A DNA stretch of 64,000 nt from Rhodocyclaceae bacterium. Lineage in GTDB: Bacteria > Pseudomonadota > Gammaproteobacteria > Burkholderiales > CAIKXV01. The notes below the pieces were generated by a model. That model was not told the origin of the DNA, ran no database searches, and saw only the letters and a list, made by a program, of their open reading frames with translations. Below are positions 9,040-18,284 of this stretch, piece by piece. Location: positions 695,870-759,869 of the forward strand of contig JADCHX010000004.1 of NCBI GenBank assembly GCA_020248265.1. The letters run 5' to 3'. Every line of letters starts with the position of its first letter. The first letter of the stretch is position 1. The translations under genes and the position numbers were made by a program.

Positions 9040-9649
9040 GCCGACCATCCCGGACACTTCGGCCGCTGCTGCGCCGGAACGATGGGTGGTGATGGGGCGC
9101 GTCGGTGCCCCATTCGGCGTGCAGGGTTGGGTTCGCATCCAGACGTACTCGAGCGACCCCGACACGCTGCTGGATCACGAGCGTTGGTGGATTCGTCGTG
9201 CGCCGGCGAGCGGCGTGGCATCGAGGCCGGGTGCCGCCGGTGTGGGGCTGGCGCATGCACAGTGGCGCGAAGTGGACGTGCTCGAGGCGCAGGGACACGG
9301 CAGCGGGTTGATCGCGCAACTGGACGGGATCGGCGATCGTGACCAGGCGGCGCTGGCCAATGGCATCGAGATCGGGCTGTTGCGCGATGACCTGCCGCCG
9401 CCGGAAGAAGATGAATTCTACTGGGAAGACCTGATCGGGCTCGACGCGGTCGACCCGGCCGGAACGAAGTTCGGTGTGGTCAGCGGCCTGCTCGAGGCGG
9501 GTGCGCATGACGTGCTGGTGATCGATACCCCGGGCCGAACGGCCGCGGGCAAGCCATTGCAGGTACTGGTGCCGTTCGTGGAACGGCATGTCGGTGAGGT
9601 CGACCTCGCGAACAAGCGGGTCGTGGTTGATTGGGAAGAACCGGTCTGA
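9014..9649 (+). CDS. rimM: Ribosome maturation factor RimM
   Basis: RimM assists 16S rRNA processing near S19 and S13. The N-terminal beta-barrel domain has [18 protein letters not shown], the C-terminal PRC-like domain has [14 protein letters not shown] and [14 protein letters not shown], and the protein ends DWEEPV. All are family hallmarks. The start is uncertain: GTG at 9014 would overlap rpsP by 26 bases, while GTG 9086 and ATG 9092 fall right at the conserved core and would leave little N-terminal sequence. With the GTG at 9014 the product is 211 residues. Confidence 0.9.
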   Translation: MPQRRPPAEPTIPDTSAAAAPERWVVMGRVGAPFGVQGWVRIQTYSSDPDTLLDHERWWIRRAPASGVASRPGAAGVGLAHAQWREVDVLEAQGHGSGLIAQLDGIGDRDQAALANGIEIGLLRDDLPPPEEDEFYWEDLIGLDAVDPAGTKFGVVSGLLEAGAHDVLVIDTPGRTAAGKPLQVLVPFVERHVGEVDLANKRVVVDWEEPV

Positions 9650-9654
9650 GTCCA

Positions 9655-10443
9655 ATGCTGCAACTCGATGCGATCACGCTGTTCCCGGACATGTTCGATG
9701 CCCTGACTGAATCGGGCATCACCCGGCGCGCGCGCGAGGAACGCCGCTACCAGTTGATCTGCTGGAATCCGCGCGACTTCGCGCACGACAACTACCGCAC
9801 GATCGACGATCGCCCTTACGGCGGTGGTCCGGGCATGGTGATGATGGCAGCACCCCTCGAAGCGGCGCTGGAAGCCGCGCGCGATCGCCAGCGCAGCACC
9901 GGCGTGCGGCGCTCGCGGGTGATCCACCTGACGCCGCAGGGCACGCCGCTCACCCATCGCAAGGTGATGGAGCTGTCCGGCGAAGCCGGGCTCGTGATGT
10001 TCGGCGGCCGTTACGAAGGCGTCGATGAACGGGTGATCGAGCGGCTGGTCGACGACGAGGTGTCGATCGGCGATTTCGTCGTCTCCGGCGGTGAACTGCC
10101 GATGATGATGCTGATGGACGGGGTGATCCGGCAACTGCCCGGGAGCCTGGGCGATGCCGATTCGGCGCGCCAGGAATCGTTCGTCGACGGGCTGCTCGAC
10201 TGCCCGCACTACACCCGCCCTGAAGTCTACGAAGGCATTCCCGTGCCTTCGGTGCTGCTGTCGGGCGACCATGCCGCGATCTCGCGCTGGCGCCTGAAGC
10301 AGTCCCTCGGACGAACCTGGCAGCGCCGCCCCGACCTGATCGAGCGGCGCCGCCTCAACGAAAGCGAGACCCGGTTGCTCGACGAGTATCGTCGCGAGCA
10401 TGCCGGCGTCGACCTGAAAGTCCCGCGCGAACGCGTGGGGTGA
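9655..10443 (+). CDS. trmD: tRNA (guanine-N1-)-methyltransferase TrmD
   Basis: A 262-residue SPOUT methyltransferase that makes m1G37 in tRNAs and so prevents frameshifting. The start [14 protein letters not shown] is the conserved TrmD N-terminus. [24 protein letters not shown] and the knot-forming [13 protein letters not shown] follow in order, and the C-terminal domain has [13 protein letters not shown] 9655 lies six bases after the rimM stop and agrees with family starts; an earlier in-frame alternative codon at 9631 is inside rimM. Confidence 0.97.
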   Translation: MLQLDAITLFPDMFDALTESGITRRAREERRYQLICWNPRDFAHDNYRTIDDRPYGGGPGMVMMAAPLEAALEAARDRQRSTGVRRSRVIHLTPQGTPLTHRKVMELSGEAGLVMFGGRYEGVDERVIERLVDDEVSIGDFVVSGGELPMMMLMDGVIRQLPGSLGDADSARQESFVDGLLDCPHYTRPEVYEGIPVPSVLLSGDHAAISRWRLKQSLGRTWQRRPDLIERRRLNESETRLLDEYRREHAGVDLKVPRERVG

Positions 10444-10513
10444 TTGATCAACCGGCCGTGCATGTTGGCATCCCCTGATGCCCGAACCTCTGCCTGCCGC
10501 CAGGAGAAAAACA

Positions 10514-10933
10514 ATGGATCTGATCCAGCAGCTCGAACAGGAAGAAATCGCCCGCCTGGGCAAGAACATCCCGGCCTTCGCCCCCGGCGATACCGTGATC
10601 GTCAGCGTCAACGTGGTCGAGGGCGAGCGCAAGCGCGTTCAGGCATACGAGGGCGTGGTGATCGCCAAGCGCAACCGTGGCCTGAACTCGTCGTTCATCG
10701 TGCGCAAGGTGTCGTCTGGCGAAGGCGTGGAGCGTACGTTCCAGACCTACTCGCCGACCATCGCGAAGATCGAAGTGAAGCGCCGTGGCGACGTGCGCCG
10801 CGCCAAGCTCTACTACCTGCGCGATCGTTCCGGCAAGTCGGCGCGGATCCGCGAAAAGCTGGTCGCTCGCGTGCCGAAGGCTGCAGCTGCAGCAGCAGCC
10901 CCTGCCCCTGTCGAAGGCGGCGAGACTGCCTGA
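10514..10933 (+). CDS. rplS: 50S ribosomal protein L19
   Basis: A 139-residue protein starting [12 protein letters not shown]. It contains the conserved L19 core [20 protein letters not shown] and [22 protein letters not shown], followed by [16 protein letters not shown]19 lies at the 30S-50S interface. A strong AGGAG Shine-Dalgarno sequence at 10502 supports the start. The C-terminal Ala/Pro-rich extension (about residues 117-139) is longer than in E. coli but common in high-GC betaproteobacteria. Confidence 0.97.
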   Translation: MDLIQQLEQEEIARLGKNIPAFAPGDTVIVSVNVVEGERKRVQAYEGVVIAKRNRGLNSSFIVRKVSSGEGVERTFQTYSPTIAKIEVKRRGDVRRAKLYYLRDRSGKSARIREKLVARVPKAAAAAAAPAPVEGGETA

Positions 10934-10949
10934 TCCGCGGCACGGGCGG

Positions 10950-12539
10950 GTGACGGCGTATCGCGTGCTGTACCTCGCCCGCAAGGTTGTACGGACGGCC
11001 GCCGCGGCACTGATCGCGGCCGCCGTCTGTGTCTCTTCGTCCGTGGCACAGGAACCGGTCCGGGACGCTCCGGACGCTCCGGACGCCCTGTCGGCTGCCC
11101 GGCGACTGCTCGCCGCCGGCACCCCCGCACTCGCGCTGCTTCGGATCGAGCGGTCACAGCATGCCCAGTCGCCGCGCTGGGCCGACTGGGAGGCGCTCAG
11201 GCTGTCGGCGCTGGCCGGGCTTGGACGGTGGCAGGACCTCACCGGGCGCGCCGAGTCGCTGCCGGCCTCGTCGACGCTGCCAGCGCCGTTCCTGCGTGCA
11301 GCCTGGCTGGCAGGCGCGGAGTCGGCGTTGCGGCTCGTCGACGCGGCAGCCCCTGCGACTGCCGCCGGCCCTGCTACCGGCAAGGGTTCGACGCCGATGC
11401 CCGATGGCGCGCTCGCCGCAGCGCGCGCGCGCGCGCTGGCTGCGCGCGTGATCTGGTCCACGAGCCCGCCGGCCGACGAGGTCCGGCGTGCCCAGGTCGT
11501 GGTGATCGAAAGCCTTTTCGATGGGGGCGATGCTTCGTCCGGCTACCGGTCGATCCTGCGTTATCGCCAGGACCAGCCTTCGCCCGCGCCGGCCGTGAGC
11601 GCACGGTTCGTGGCGCTGATGGCGGCGCACGGCATGGCTGCCGAGGCGCTGCCACTGCTGCCGCTGCTGCCGGATAACGATGCCGTGCGTATCGCGGTGC
11701 AGATACGGCTCGGCCTGCTGCCGCCGCCGACGGCCACCGTCCGGGCGCGTGCCGCCGTGCAGCGACCAGCCATGGCCGGCGTCGGGGCGGCTGCCGCGCG
11801 TGAATGGCTACTTCTGCGCAGCGCCTGCCAGGCGAACGGGGATGTCCTCGGGCTGGTCGGGGCGTCCGAGCGCGCGCTCGATGCGGATCCGATGGCCGCC
11901 GGTGCGGCCGAGGCCGCGCGCATGCTCTGGCGCGACTACCTGTCTGCGGCGCCCGCAGTCGCCAATCGCGAGCAGTTGCTGGTCGGCGACACGTTCGGCT
12001 GGTCCGATGCGGCGGCGCGGTTGGTCGGCCGCGACCCGCTTGCCGCACGAGTGCTGTTCGCGCAGCTCTCGCTGCATGCGCCGGAGCCCGACCTGCGCGC
12101 GAGTGCAAGGCTGCAACTGGTCTGGCTGCTGCGGGAGGCCGGGCTTGGTGGTACTGCGGCGCGCTTGTTCCTCGACCGAGAAGCCTTCGATCCGACGCTG
12201 CATGCGGCCGACCTGCGGCGCCTGCTGGGCGAGGCCGCCGCTGCGCGACGTTTGCATGCGCTGGCCGCGGACTTCCGGCGGGGACTGACACCGCGGCCAG
12301 GCGAGGACGTCGATGAGTTCCGGATCGCCGGCGCGGAGGTGCAGGCGCGCGCGGCGCTGCTCGACGATGCGCTGCAGGGCGTGCTCGCGATGTTTGCCGG
12401 TCCGCGCACGGCGGCACTGCAGCCGGCGCTCCTCGCGCGGGTACATGCGCTCGCCGACCTGTTCGCCGACGCCGGCGAGGCGGCCGGTGCGGCACGCATC
12501 CGCGAAGTGGCAGGTCCGGTGCCGATGCGGCGACCGTGA
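10950..12539 (+). CDS. Exported alanine-rich helical-repeat protein of unknown function
   Basis: From a GTG start at 10950 the product is 529 residues. It has a signal peptide (hydrophobic stretch about residues 12-30 with a likely cleavage after SSVAQ) followed by an Ala/Leu/Arg-rich, mostly helical protein that looks like degenerate TPR or Sel1-type repeats. No catalytic motif was recognised. A DAP-type triplet repeat follows the signal peptide near 32-40. It starts 17 bases after rplS and may be read through from that operon. Codon use and GC are like the neighbours. Function unknown. Confidence 0.6.
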   Translation: MTAYRVLYLARKVVRTAAAALIAAAVCVSSSVAQEPVRDAPDAPDALSAARRLLAAGTPALALLRIERSQHAQSPRWADWEALRLSALAGLGRWQDLTGRAESLPASSTLPAPFLRAAWLAGAESALRLVDAAAPATAAGPATGKGSTPMPDGALAAARARALAARVIWSTSPPADEVRRAQVVVIESLFDGGDASSGYRSILRYRQDQPSPAPAVSARFVALMAAHGMAAEALPLLPLLPDNDAVRIAVQIRLGLLPPPTATVRARAAVQRPAMAGVGAAAAREWLLLRSACQANGDVLGLVGASERALDADPMAAGAAEAARMLWRDYLSAAPAVANREQLLVGDTFGWSDAAARLVGRDPLAARVLFAQLSLHAPEPDLRASARLQLVWLLREAGLGGTAARLFLDREAFDPTLHAADLRRLLGEAAAARRLHALAADFRRGLTPRPGEDVDEFRIAGAEVQARAALLDDALQGVLAMFAGPRTAALQPALLARVHALADLFADAGEAAGAARIREVAGPVPMRRP

Positions 12540-12614
12540 TTGCTATGATCCCGCAGGGTTGAACACGGCGGTGCTGCAAGAGCGGCGCGCCGTACACGAA
12601 CAGGAGCAGCACCG

Positions 12615-14258
12615 ATGGTACAGGCCAGGGGGTCGCGTGGAGCGGACGTGCTTGCGGCGAGCCTTGCTCGCGCCGGGGTACGCCGCGTGTTCTCGCTGTC
12701 GGGCAACCACATCATGGCCCTCTACGACGCGCTGCTCGACGTGGACATTCCGGTCGTCCACGTACGCCACGAAGGCGCAGCGGTACACATGGCGGATGCC
12801 TGGGCACGCCTCACGGGTGAGGTCGGCGTGGCCCTGCTGACCGGAGGCCCGGGTCATGCCAACGGCGTGTCCGCGCTGTATACCGCTGGCGCGTCTGAAT
12901 CGCCCGTGGTCCTGCTGTCCGGGCAGGCACCGCTCGGGCAACTCGGCCGCGGTGCCTTCCAGGAGATGGACCAGGTGGCGCTCGCCGCACCGCTGGTCAA
13001 GCAGTCGACCTGCGCGAGCTCGCCGCAGGCGGTCGGGCGCGAGTTCGCGCAGGCGGTCGGCGTGGCGCGCAGCGGCCGGCCCGGGCCGGTCTACCTGTCC
13101 CTGCCGTCGGACGTGCTCGAGGATGCCTGCGCGGATCCGGCAGCAGCGCTGCCGGACGCCGGCGCGTTCGATGCATCGCCGCTGCCGCTGTCCGCGCTCG
13201 CCGCCGGCCAGGTGATCGCTGCCCTGCGCGCGGCTGCGCGCCCGCTGGTGATCACCGGTCCGGCATCGATGACCCGTCCGGGGCGCGCCCGCGCCGCTGC
13301 CCTTGAGCGGGCGGCTGGCGTACCCGTGGTCGGGATGGAGAGTCCGCGCGGGGTGAACGATCCCAGCCTCGGTGCATTCTCCGAGGTGCTGGCCAGCGCC
13401 GACCTCGTCGTGCTGGTCGGCAAGCCGGTCGACTTCACGCTGAAGCTCGGCGCGGCGATCCCGAAGGGCGTGCCGGTCATCGTGATCGATCCGGAGCCGG
13501 TGCTGATCGAGCGCGCGCAGCGAGCGCTTGGCCCGCAGCGGGTGGTGATGTCGGCGCTCGCGGATGCCGCGTCCGCGCTCGAGGCGCTCACCGCGGCCGC
13601 GGCGGGCGCCGCCCCGGCCGCGGGCGGCTGGTACGCCGAAGTCCGCAAGGCGATCGACTGGCGCCCGGCATCCTGGGCGACCGTGGTTGCCGGCACTCCG
13701 GGGATGCTGCATCCGGTCGAAATGTGCCGGGCGATCCAGCCGCTGCTCGATGCGCATCCCGATGCGGTGCTGGTCGCCGACGGCGGCGAGATCGGGCAAT
13801 GGGCGCAGGCCTGCCTGAAGGCGCCGAACCGCGTGATCAACGGCGTGGCCGGATCTATCGGCTCATCGCTGCCGTTCGCGCTCGCCGCCCGACTCGCCGT
13901 GCCCGATGCACCGGTGGTGGCGGTGCTCGGCGACGGCACCTTCGGTTTTCATCCCGCCGAGTTCGATACCGCGGTGCGGGAGGGCGCGCCGTTCGTGTCG
14001 GTGGTCGGCAACGACCAGTGCTGGAATGCCGAGCACCAGATCCAGTTGCGCGAGTACGGGCGCGAGCGCGCGCTCGGTTGCGAACTGCTGGCCACGCGCT
14101 ACGATCAGGTCGCTGCAGCGTTCGGCGGGCACGGCGAATGGGTGACCGACGGTGGGGTGATGCCGGAGGCGCTCGCGCGTGCCGTGGCCTCCGCACGGCC
14201 GTCGTGCGTGAACGTGATGATCGAACGCCTGCCAGCGCCTGTCTTCTCGCGCCGCTAG
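12615..14258 (+). CDS. Thiamine diphosphate-binding enzyme, acetolactate synthase-like
   Basis: A 547-residue ThDP enzyme with the three-domain POX/AHAS layout: N-terminal PYR domain with the cofactor-activating Glu at about E53 (VRHEGAAVHMADA), a central domain, and a C-terminal PP domain. The Mg-ThDP motif runs from GDGTFGF to NDQCWN near residues 435-475. SPVVLLSGQAPLGQLGRGAFQEMDQ is typical of AHAS-like decarboxylases. An AGGAG-like site precedes ATG 12615. Real acetolactate synthase usually has a regulatory subunit gene next door; none is present, so a benzoylformate/oxalyl-type or other 2-oxoacid decarboxylase or lyase is equally possible. Confidence 0.82.
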   Translation: MVQARGSRGADVLAASLARAGVRRVFSLSGNHIMALYDALLDVDIPVVHVRHEGAAVHMADAWARLTGEVGVALLTGGPGHANGVSALYTAGASESPVVLLSGQAPLGQLGRGAFQEMDQVALAAPLVKQSTCASSPQAVGREFAQAVGVARSGRPGPVYLSLPSDVLEDACADPAAALPDAGAFDASPLPLSALAAGQVIAALRAAARPLVITGPASMTRPGRARAAALERAAGVPVVGMESPRGVNDPSLGAFSEVLASADLVVLVGKPVDFTLKLGAAIPKGVPVIVIDPEPVLIERAQRALGPQRVVMSALADAASALEALTAAAAGAAPAAGGWYAEVRKAIDWRPASWATVVAGTPGMLHPVEMCRAIQPLLDAHPDAVLVADGGEIGQWAQACLKAPNRVINGVAGSIGSSLPFALAARLAVPDAPVVAVLGDGTFGFHPAEFDTAVREGAPFVSVVGNDQCWNAEHQIQLREYGRERALGCELLATRYDQVAAAFGGHGEWVTDGGVMPEALARAVASARPSCVNVMIERLPAPVFSRR

Positions 14259-14285
14259 CGCGGCAGGATGCGGCCGCGCTGACGC

Positions 14286-15551
14286 TCAGCCGCGGCGGAC
14301 AATCCCGTCGAGCGAGGCATCCCAGGCAGCGCCGGGGAACAGATCGGCGAGCCTGTTCTCCGGCAGCCGGAAGATGCGCGCGAGCGGTTGTGCAATCACT
14401 GCCCGGAAGTCGTGCAGGACGGGCAGGTCCCGACCCTCGTTCAGGCTCCCCGGTGCCAGCCCTTCCCACTGGCCGTGCACCCGCCCGCCGGCCACCTCGC
14501 GCCCGATCATCCACAGCGCATTGCCGCGGCCATGGTCGGTTCCGCGCGAGCCGTTCTCGGCGCTGGTGCGGCCGAACTCGCTGAACACCAGCACCAGGTC
14601 GCCCGGACGGTCGAAGTTGTTCCGCAGCTGGACCAGCGCAGTCGCGAGATTGGCAAGACGCGTCGCCAGCAGTCCGGTGGCGGCGCCCTGGTTCACATGG
14701 GTGTCCCAGCCACCGGCGGACAGGAAGCCGATGCGCAGTGCGGCATCGGCGCGCATCAGCGCAGCCAGCTGCTGCGCGTCACGGGCAAGGCCTGCCGGGC
14801 TGGCCGCCCCGTTGTCGGCGGCAGCCATCTCGGTCGCGAGTTCCTTCGACGTCATCAGGCGGCTCTCGACGCCCTGGCGGAACGCGCGCGATAGCCGGTC
14901 GTCGCCGGAGTACAGGTCGAGCAGCGCGTCGCGCGTACCGTCGTTGCCGATCACGCCGGCGCGCGCCGCGGCCTGTCCGCGCGGGATCAGGCGTGCCCGC
15001 ATCGGTCCGGACAGGATATGCGGGTTGGCTTCACCAACGCCGATCAGCCGCGGTGCCCCCGAGCGCGCCGGATCGATCGCCGCCAGCCGGTTGAGCCAGC
15101 CGGGCGAGCCGCTCGACTGGCCAGGCAGGCCGGTCTCCCAGTGGTACTGGGCTTCGAAATGCGAACGTGTCCGGTTCGGCGATCCGGCGGCCGGGATTAC
15201 CGCCAGTGATCCGTCGTTCCACATCGGCAGCAGTGGCGCCAGCGCAGGGTGCAGCGCGAAGCGCCGGTCCAGCTCGATCGCGGTCGACGCGGTGCCGTCG
15301 GGCGCCGCGACTGCGATGGTCGGACGCAGTTTCGCGTAATCCGGGTCGGACCATGGCACCAGTGCGGACAACCCGTCGTATGCGCCGCGCAGGAACACGA
15401 CGACCAGCCGGCCACGCTCCAGCGCCGGTGCCGTCTGCGCGAATGCCCGGGGTGCGGCGGCGAGACCTGCGCCGGCGAGCAGCCCGCCGAGCAGCCGTCG
15501 GCGATCAGGTGCGTGACCGTCGGCAACCAGCGTGTCGTCGGTCGCGTTCAT
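14286..15551 (-). CDS. DUF1501 domain-containing exported protein
   Basis: A 421-residue DUF1501 protein, a family distantly related to sulfatases/alkaline phosphatases. It carries a likely twin-arginine signal: RRRLLGGLLAGAGLAAA near 18-34, cut near AFAQ. The domain includes LVVVFLRGAYDGLSALVPW near 50-68, GGWDTHVNQG and VFSEFGRTSAENGSRGTDHGRG near 320-340, with clustered Asp/His residues suited to metal binding. The start overlaps the DUF1800 gene stop by four bases. DUF1800 and DUF1501 genes are found as pairs in many proteobacteria; their substrates are unknown. Confidence 0.88.
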   Translation of the reverse strand: MNATDDTLVADGHAPDRRRLLGGLLAGAGLAAAPRAFAQTAPALERGRLVVVFLRGAYDGLSALVPWSDPDYAKLRPTIAVAAPDGTASTAIELDRRFALHPALAPLLPMWNDGSLAVIPAAGSPNRTRSHFEAQYHWETGLPGQSSGSPGWLNRLAAIDPARSGAPRLIGVGEANPHILSGPMRARLIPRGQAAARAGVIGNDGTRDALLDLYSGDDRLSRAFRQGVESRLMTSKELATEMAAADNGAASPAGLARDAQQLAALMRADAALRIGFLSAGGWDTHVNQGAATGLLATRLANLATALVQLRNNFDRPGDLVLVFSEFGRTSAENGSRGTDHGRGNALWMIGREVAGGRVHGQWEGLAPGSLNEGRDLPVLHDFRAVIAQPLARIFRLPENRLADLFPGAAWDASLDGIVRRG

Positions 15552-17164
15552 TTGCGCATGAAATCGGGTGCGGCCAGCGCCAGCGCGGCCCGCGACGCGG
15601 CCGGTACCTTCCGGATGCGCTCGCGCGTGCGTTCGTCGTAGAAGCCGAGCAACTGCTCCGGTTCGCCCATACCGCGTGCCAGGGCGGCGGCAAGATCGGC
15701 GCGGCGCGTGAGCGACTCCGGTGACAGCCAGGTCGCGGCGTCGGTGCCGTAGCCGTCCGGCGTCTGCCATCCATTCACTGGCTGGCCGGCGGCTGCGAGG
15801 AAGCCGAGCGCGAGCCCGATGGCGGGCGCGGCTGCGGCATTGCCGGCTGCGGCGGTCCGGGCAGATGCGCCCAGTGCGGAGCAGGCAAAATCGTAAGGCG
15901 TCTTGAACAGTTCGTTCGCGGGGTCCCAGAACTCGGGCGATGCCACCAGCTGGCGCATCACCCCCCGCAGGTCACCGTTGCCCGCCAGGTAGGCCGCGGC
16001 CAGCCGGTCGACCAGCGCGCGCGGCGGCTCGTCTGCCACGAAGAACCGGGCCAGGCGCAGCGCGATCCTGCGCGCGGTGGCCGGGCGCGATGCGAGCAGT
16101 GCGATCGCCTCGACGCCTTCGCGCTCGCCCTGGGCGGAACCCGGGCCGCCGAAGCGCCGGCCGAGCACCGTCTTCTCGCCGCCGTCGTGCAGGCGGGGTG
16201 CGAAGCGGAAACCGGAGGGCGCGCCCGGATCGACGGTCCAGCCGGTGAGCACGCGCGCCAGTTCGCGTACGTCCTGCTGGGTGTAGCCACCATCGACCCC
16301 GAGTGTGTGCAGCTCCAACAGTTCGCGCGCGTAGTTCTCGTTCAACCCGCGCACGGTGCCACGCGGCCCTGGCGTACCGTCGGCCACGTTCTGGTTCTGG
16401 TCGAGGTAGAACAGCATCGCGGGATGGCGCGCGCTCGCCAGCAGCAGATCCTCGAAGCGGCCGAGCACGTTCGGACGTATCGCGTGGACCGCGTAATGGC
16501 CGGTGAACGGACGCACGGTAGCCCGTCCGACGAACACGTTCAGGTGGTTGAACCAGAACTCGGTCAATCGCGACAGCAGGGGATTCTCGACCGCCGGATC
16601 GGAGCAGCTCAGTATCCGCCACGCGGCAGCCTGTTGTGCGCTGGTGCGCACGAACGACGGCGGCTGTGCAGCCGGTTCCCGTGACGCAGCCGGTGTCTGT
16701 GGCGCAGGCGGTGCCGCAGCAAACGGCCTGCCCGCTTCGGCGGCGCCTGCGGCCGCTGCATTGTTCGCGCGCTGCCGCGCCTCGCGCTCGCGCCGTACCT
16801 CTGCGAACACGTCGGGCAAGGGCGCGGTCACCTGCGACAGCTGCTCGGGTATGCGGGCCGGTTGCAGGCTCGCCTCGAACGCGCGGTCGACTTCGTCCAG
16901 CGCCCAGCCGCGCGGGCCGCCGGGATGCGCCCGCATGACCGCGACCTGCTGCTCCGACGGCCAGTAGCCCAGGCGCGAAGCCGCGCGCCAGATCGCTTGC
17001 TGCTCGGTCAGCGCGGGGGCGGGCGGTGCTGCAGCGCTTGCCAGTCGGGTCGCGTCCGGCAGGCCCGGCAGGCCCAGCAGCATCAGCAGGGCCATACACG
17101 ACCGTCCGAAGAAGGATGGCGCGCGCGTGGTTGTTCCGGGCTGGGCGGTTGACGTCAAGGGCAT
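15548..17164 (-). CDS. DUF1800 domain-containing exported protein
   Basis: A 538-residue DUF1800 protein with an N-terminal signal-like hydrophobic stretch (about 21-42). Family hallmarks are LTEFWFNHLNVFV, NENYARELLELHTLGVDGGYTQQDV (here quoted in part: ENYARELLELHTLG), ELARVLTGWTVD and the C-terminal PVNGWQTPDGY. It forms a two-gene operon with the DUF1501 gene downstream. The function of the family is unknown; the pair is presumed to act in the periplasm. An Ala/Pro-rich insertion near residues 130-165 is probably a flexible linker. Confidence 0.87.
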   Translation of the reverse strand: MPLTSTAQPGTTTRAPSFFGRSCMALLMLLGLPGLPDATRLASAAAPPAPALTEQQAIWRAASRLGYWPSEQQVAVMRAHPGGPRGWALDEVDRAFEASLQPARIPEQLSQVTAPLPDVFAEVRREREARQRANNAAAAGAAEAGRPFAAAPPAPQTPAASREPAAQPPSFVRTSAQQAAAWRILSCSDPAVENPLLSRLTEFWFNHLNVFVGRATVRPFTGHYAVHAIRPNVLGRFEDLLLASARHPAMLFYLDQNQNVADGTPGPRGTVRGLNENYARELLELHTLGVDGGYTQQDVRELARVLTGWTVDPGAPSGFRFAPRLHDGGEKTVLGRRFGGPGSAQGEREGVEAIALLASRPATARRIALRLARFFVADEPPRALVDRLAAAYLAGNGDLRGVMRQLVASPEFWDPANELFKTPYDFACSALGASARTAAAGNAAAAPAIGLALGFLAAAGQPVNGWQTPDGYGTDAATWLSPESLTRRADLAAALARGMGEPEQLLGFYDERTRERIRKVPAASRAALALAAPDFMRK

Positions 17165-17348
17165 CGGGTGGATCCGGAGTCTCCGGCATCGAACGGTAGG
17201 GCAGTTTACGCACGGATACGCCCGTTTCCGCCGCTGGCGCCCGATCGATTTGTGAGCAGGTGTTTCAGTCGTTACGGATCGCAGCCGGGCGCTACAATGC
17301 TTCTTCGGCCTGCTGGCCGACTTCTTCAACCGCGCTCGGAGAACCGCG

Positions 17349-18239
17349 ATGGATACCGCCTCGACGCCCGCCGCAGAAGTCCTGCAGTCCTACCCCGGCT
17401 TCAGCATGCGTCCTCTGTCGCCGGCTCTGGGGGCGGAAGTCCGGGGCCTCGACCTGTCGAAGCCGATGCCGCGCGAGGCGTTGCGCGCGGTGCGCCAGCT
17501 GCTCTACGAGAACTGCGTGCTGCTGGTGCCGGGGCAGTCGCTCGAAGAGGAGCAGCAGGTGCGATTCGGCGAATGCTTCGGAACGCTCGCCGCCACCCTC
17601 GGAAGATACGCGTCGCTGCAGAAGAGCCACCCCGCGGTCATGTACGTCACCAACGAAAAGGAAGACGGCAAGTTCGTCGGCGCACTGCCCGACGGCGAGA
17701 TGTACTTCCACTCCGACCGCTGCTACGTCGAACATCCCTGCCTGTGCACCATGCTCTACGGGATCGACATTCCGTCGAAAGGCGGCGACACCTGCTTCGC
17801 GAACCAGTACAAGGCATACGATGCGTTGCCCGAGGACGTGAAGCGGCGAATCGAGGGCCTGCAGGCGGTGCATGCCTACGAGCCTGGCTACTACTCGCAG
17901 AATGCGGTCATGCTGACGCGGATCGAGCCGTCGGCCAACGCACTGACCGCCGCCCACCCGATGGTGATCACGCACCCCGCGACCGGCCGCAAGGCGCTTT
18001 ACGTGAACCGACTGATGACTGCCTATATCGTCGGCATGGCACGCGCCGAAAGTGCCGAGCTGCTTGAATGGTTGTTCGACCATCAGGAGCAGCCGCAGTT
18101 CGTCTACGCGCACCGGTGGACCCCGGGCGACGTCGTGATCTGGGACAACCGCTGCGTGAACCATGCGCGCACCGATTTCGACGCCGGCGAGGCGCGCAAG
18201 CTGCGCCGTGTCGTGGTCGAGACGGAAGACGCGCTGTAG
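17349..18239 (+). CDS. TauD/TfdA family Fe(II)/2-oxoglutarate dioxygenase
   Basis: A 296-residue 2-oxoglutarate-dependent dioxygenase. The iron-binding facial triad is visible as HSD (H121, D123) and H272 in NHART, with the 2-oxoglutarate-binding Arg in KLRRVVVE near 285. N-terminal SMRPLSPALGAEVRGLDLS matches the TauD/TfdA start. A TACAAT -10-like sequence at 17293 lies upstream. Members cleave taurine and other sulfonates, phenoxyacetates or quaternary amines. Its position next to a sulfolactate-type cluster is suggestive, but it is separated from it by the oppositely oriented gntR gene. Confidence 0.85.
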   Translation: MDTASTPAAEVLQSYPGFSMRPLSPALGAEVRGLDLSKPMPREALRAVRQLLYENCVLLVPGQSLEEEQQVRFGECFGTLAATLGRYASLQKSHPAVMYVTNEKEDGKFVGALPDGEMYFHSDRCYVEHPCLCTMLYGIDIPSKGGDTCFANQYKAYDALPEDVKRRIEGLQAVHAYEPGYYSQNAVMLTRIEPSANALTAAHPMVITHPATGRKALYVNRLMTAYIVGMARAESAELLEWLFDHQEQPQFVYAHRWTPGDVVIWDNRCVNHARTDFDAGEARKLRRVVVETEDAL

Positions 18240-18284
18240 GCGACCGGTGCCGCGTACCGGGGCGAGGGGCAGTCCCGTGCGCGT

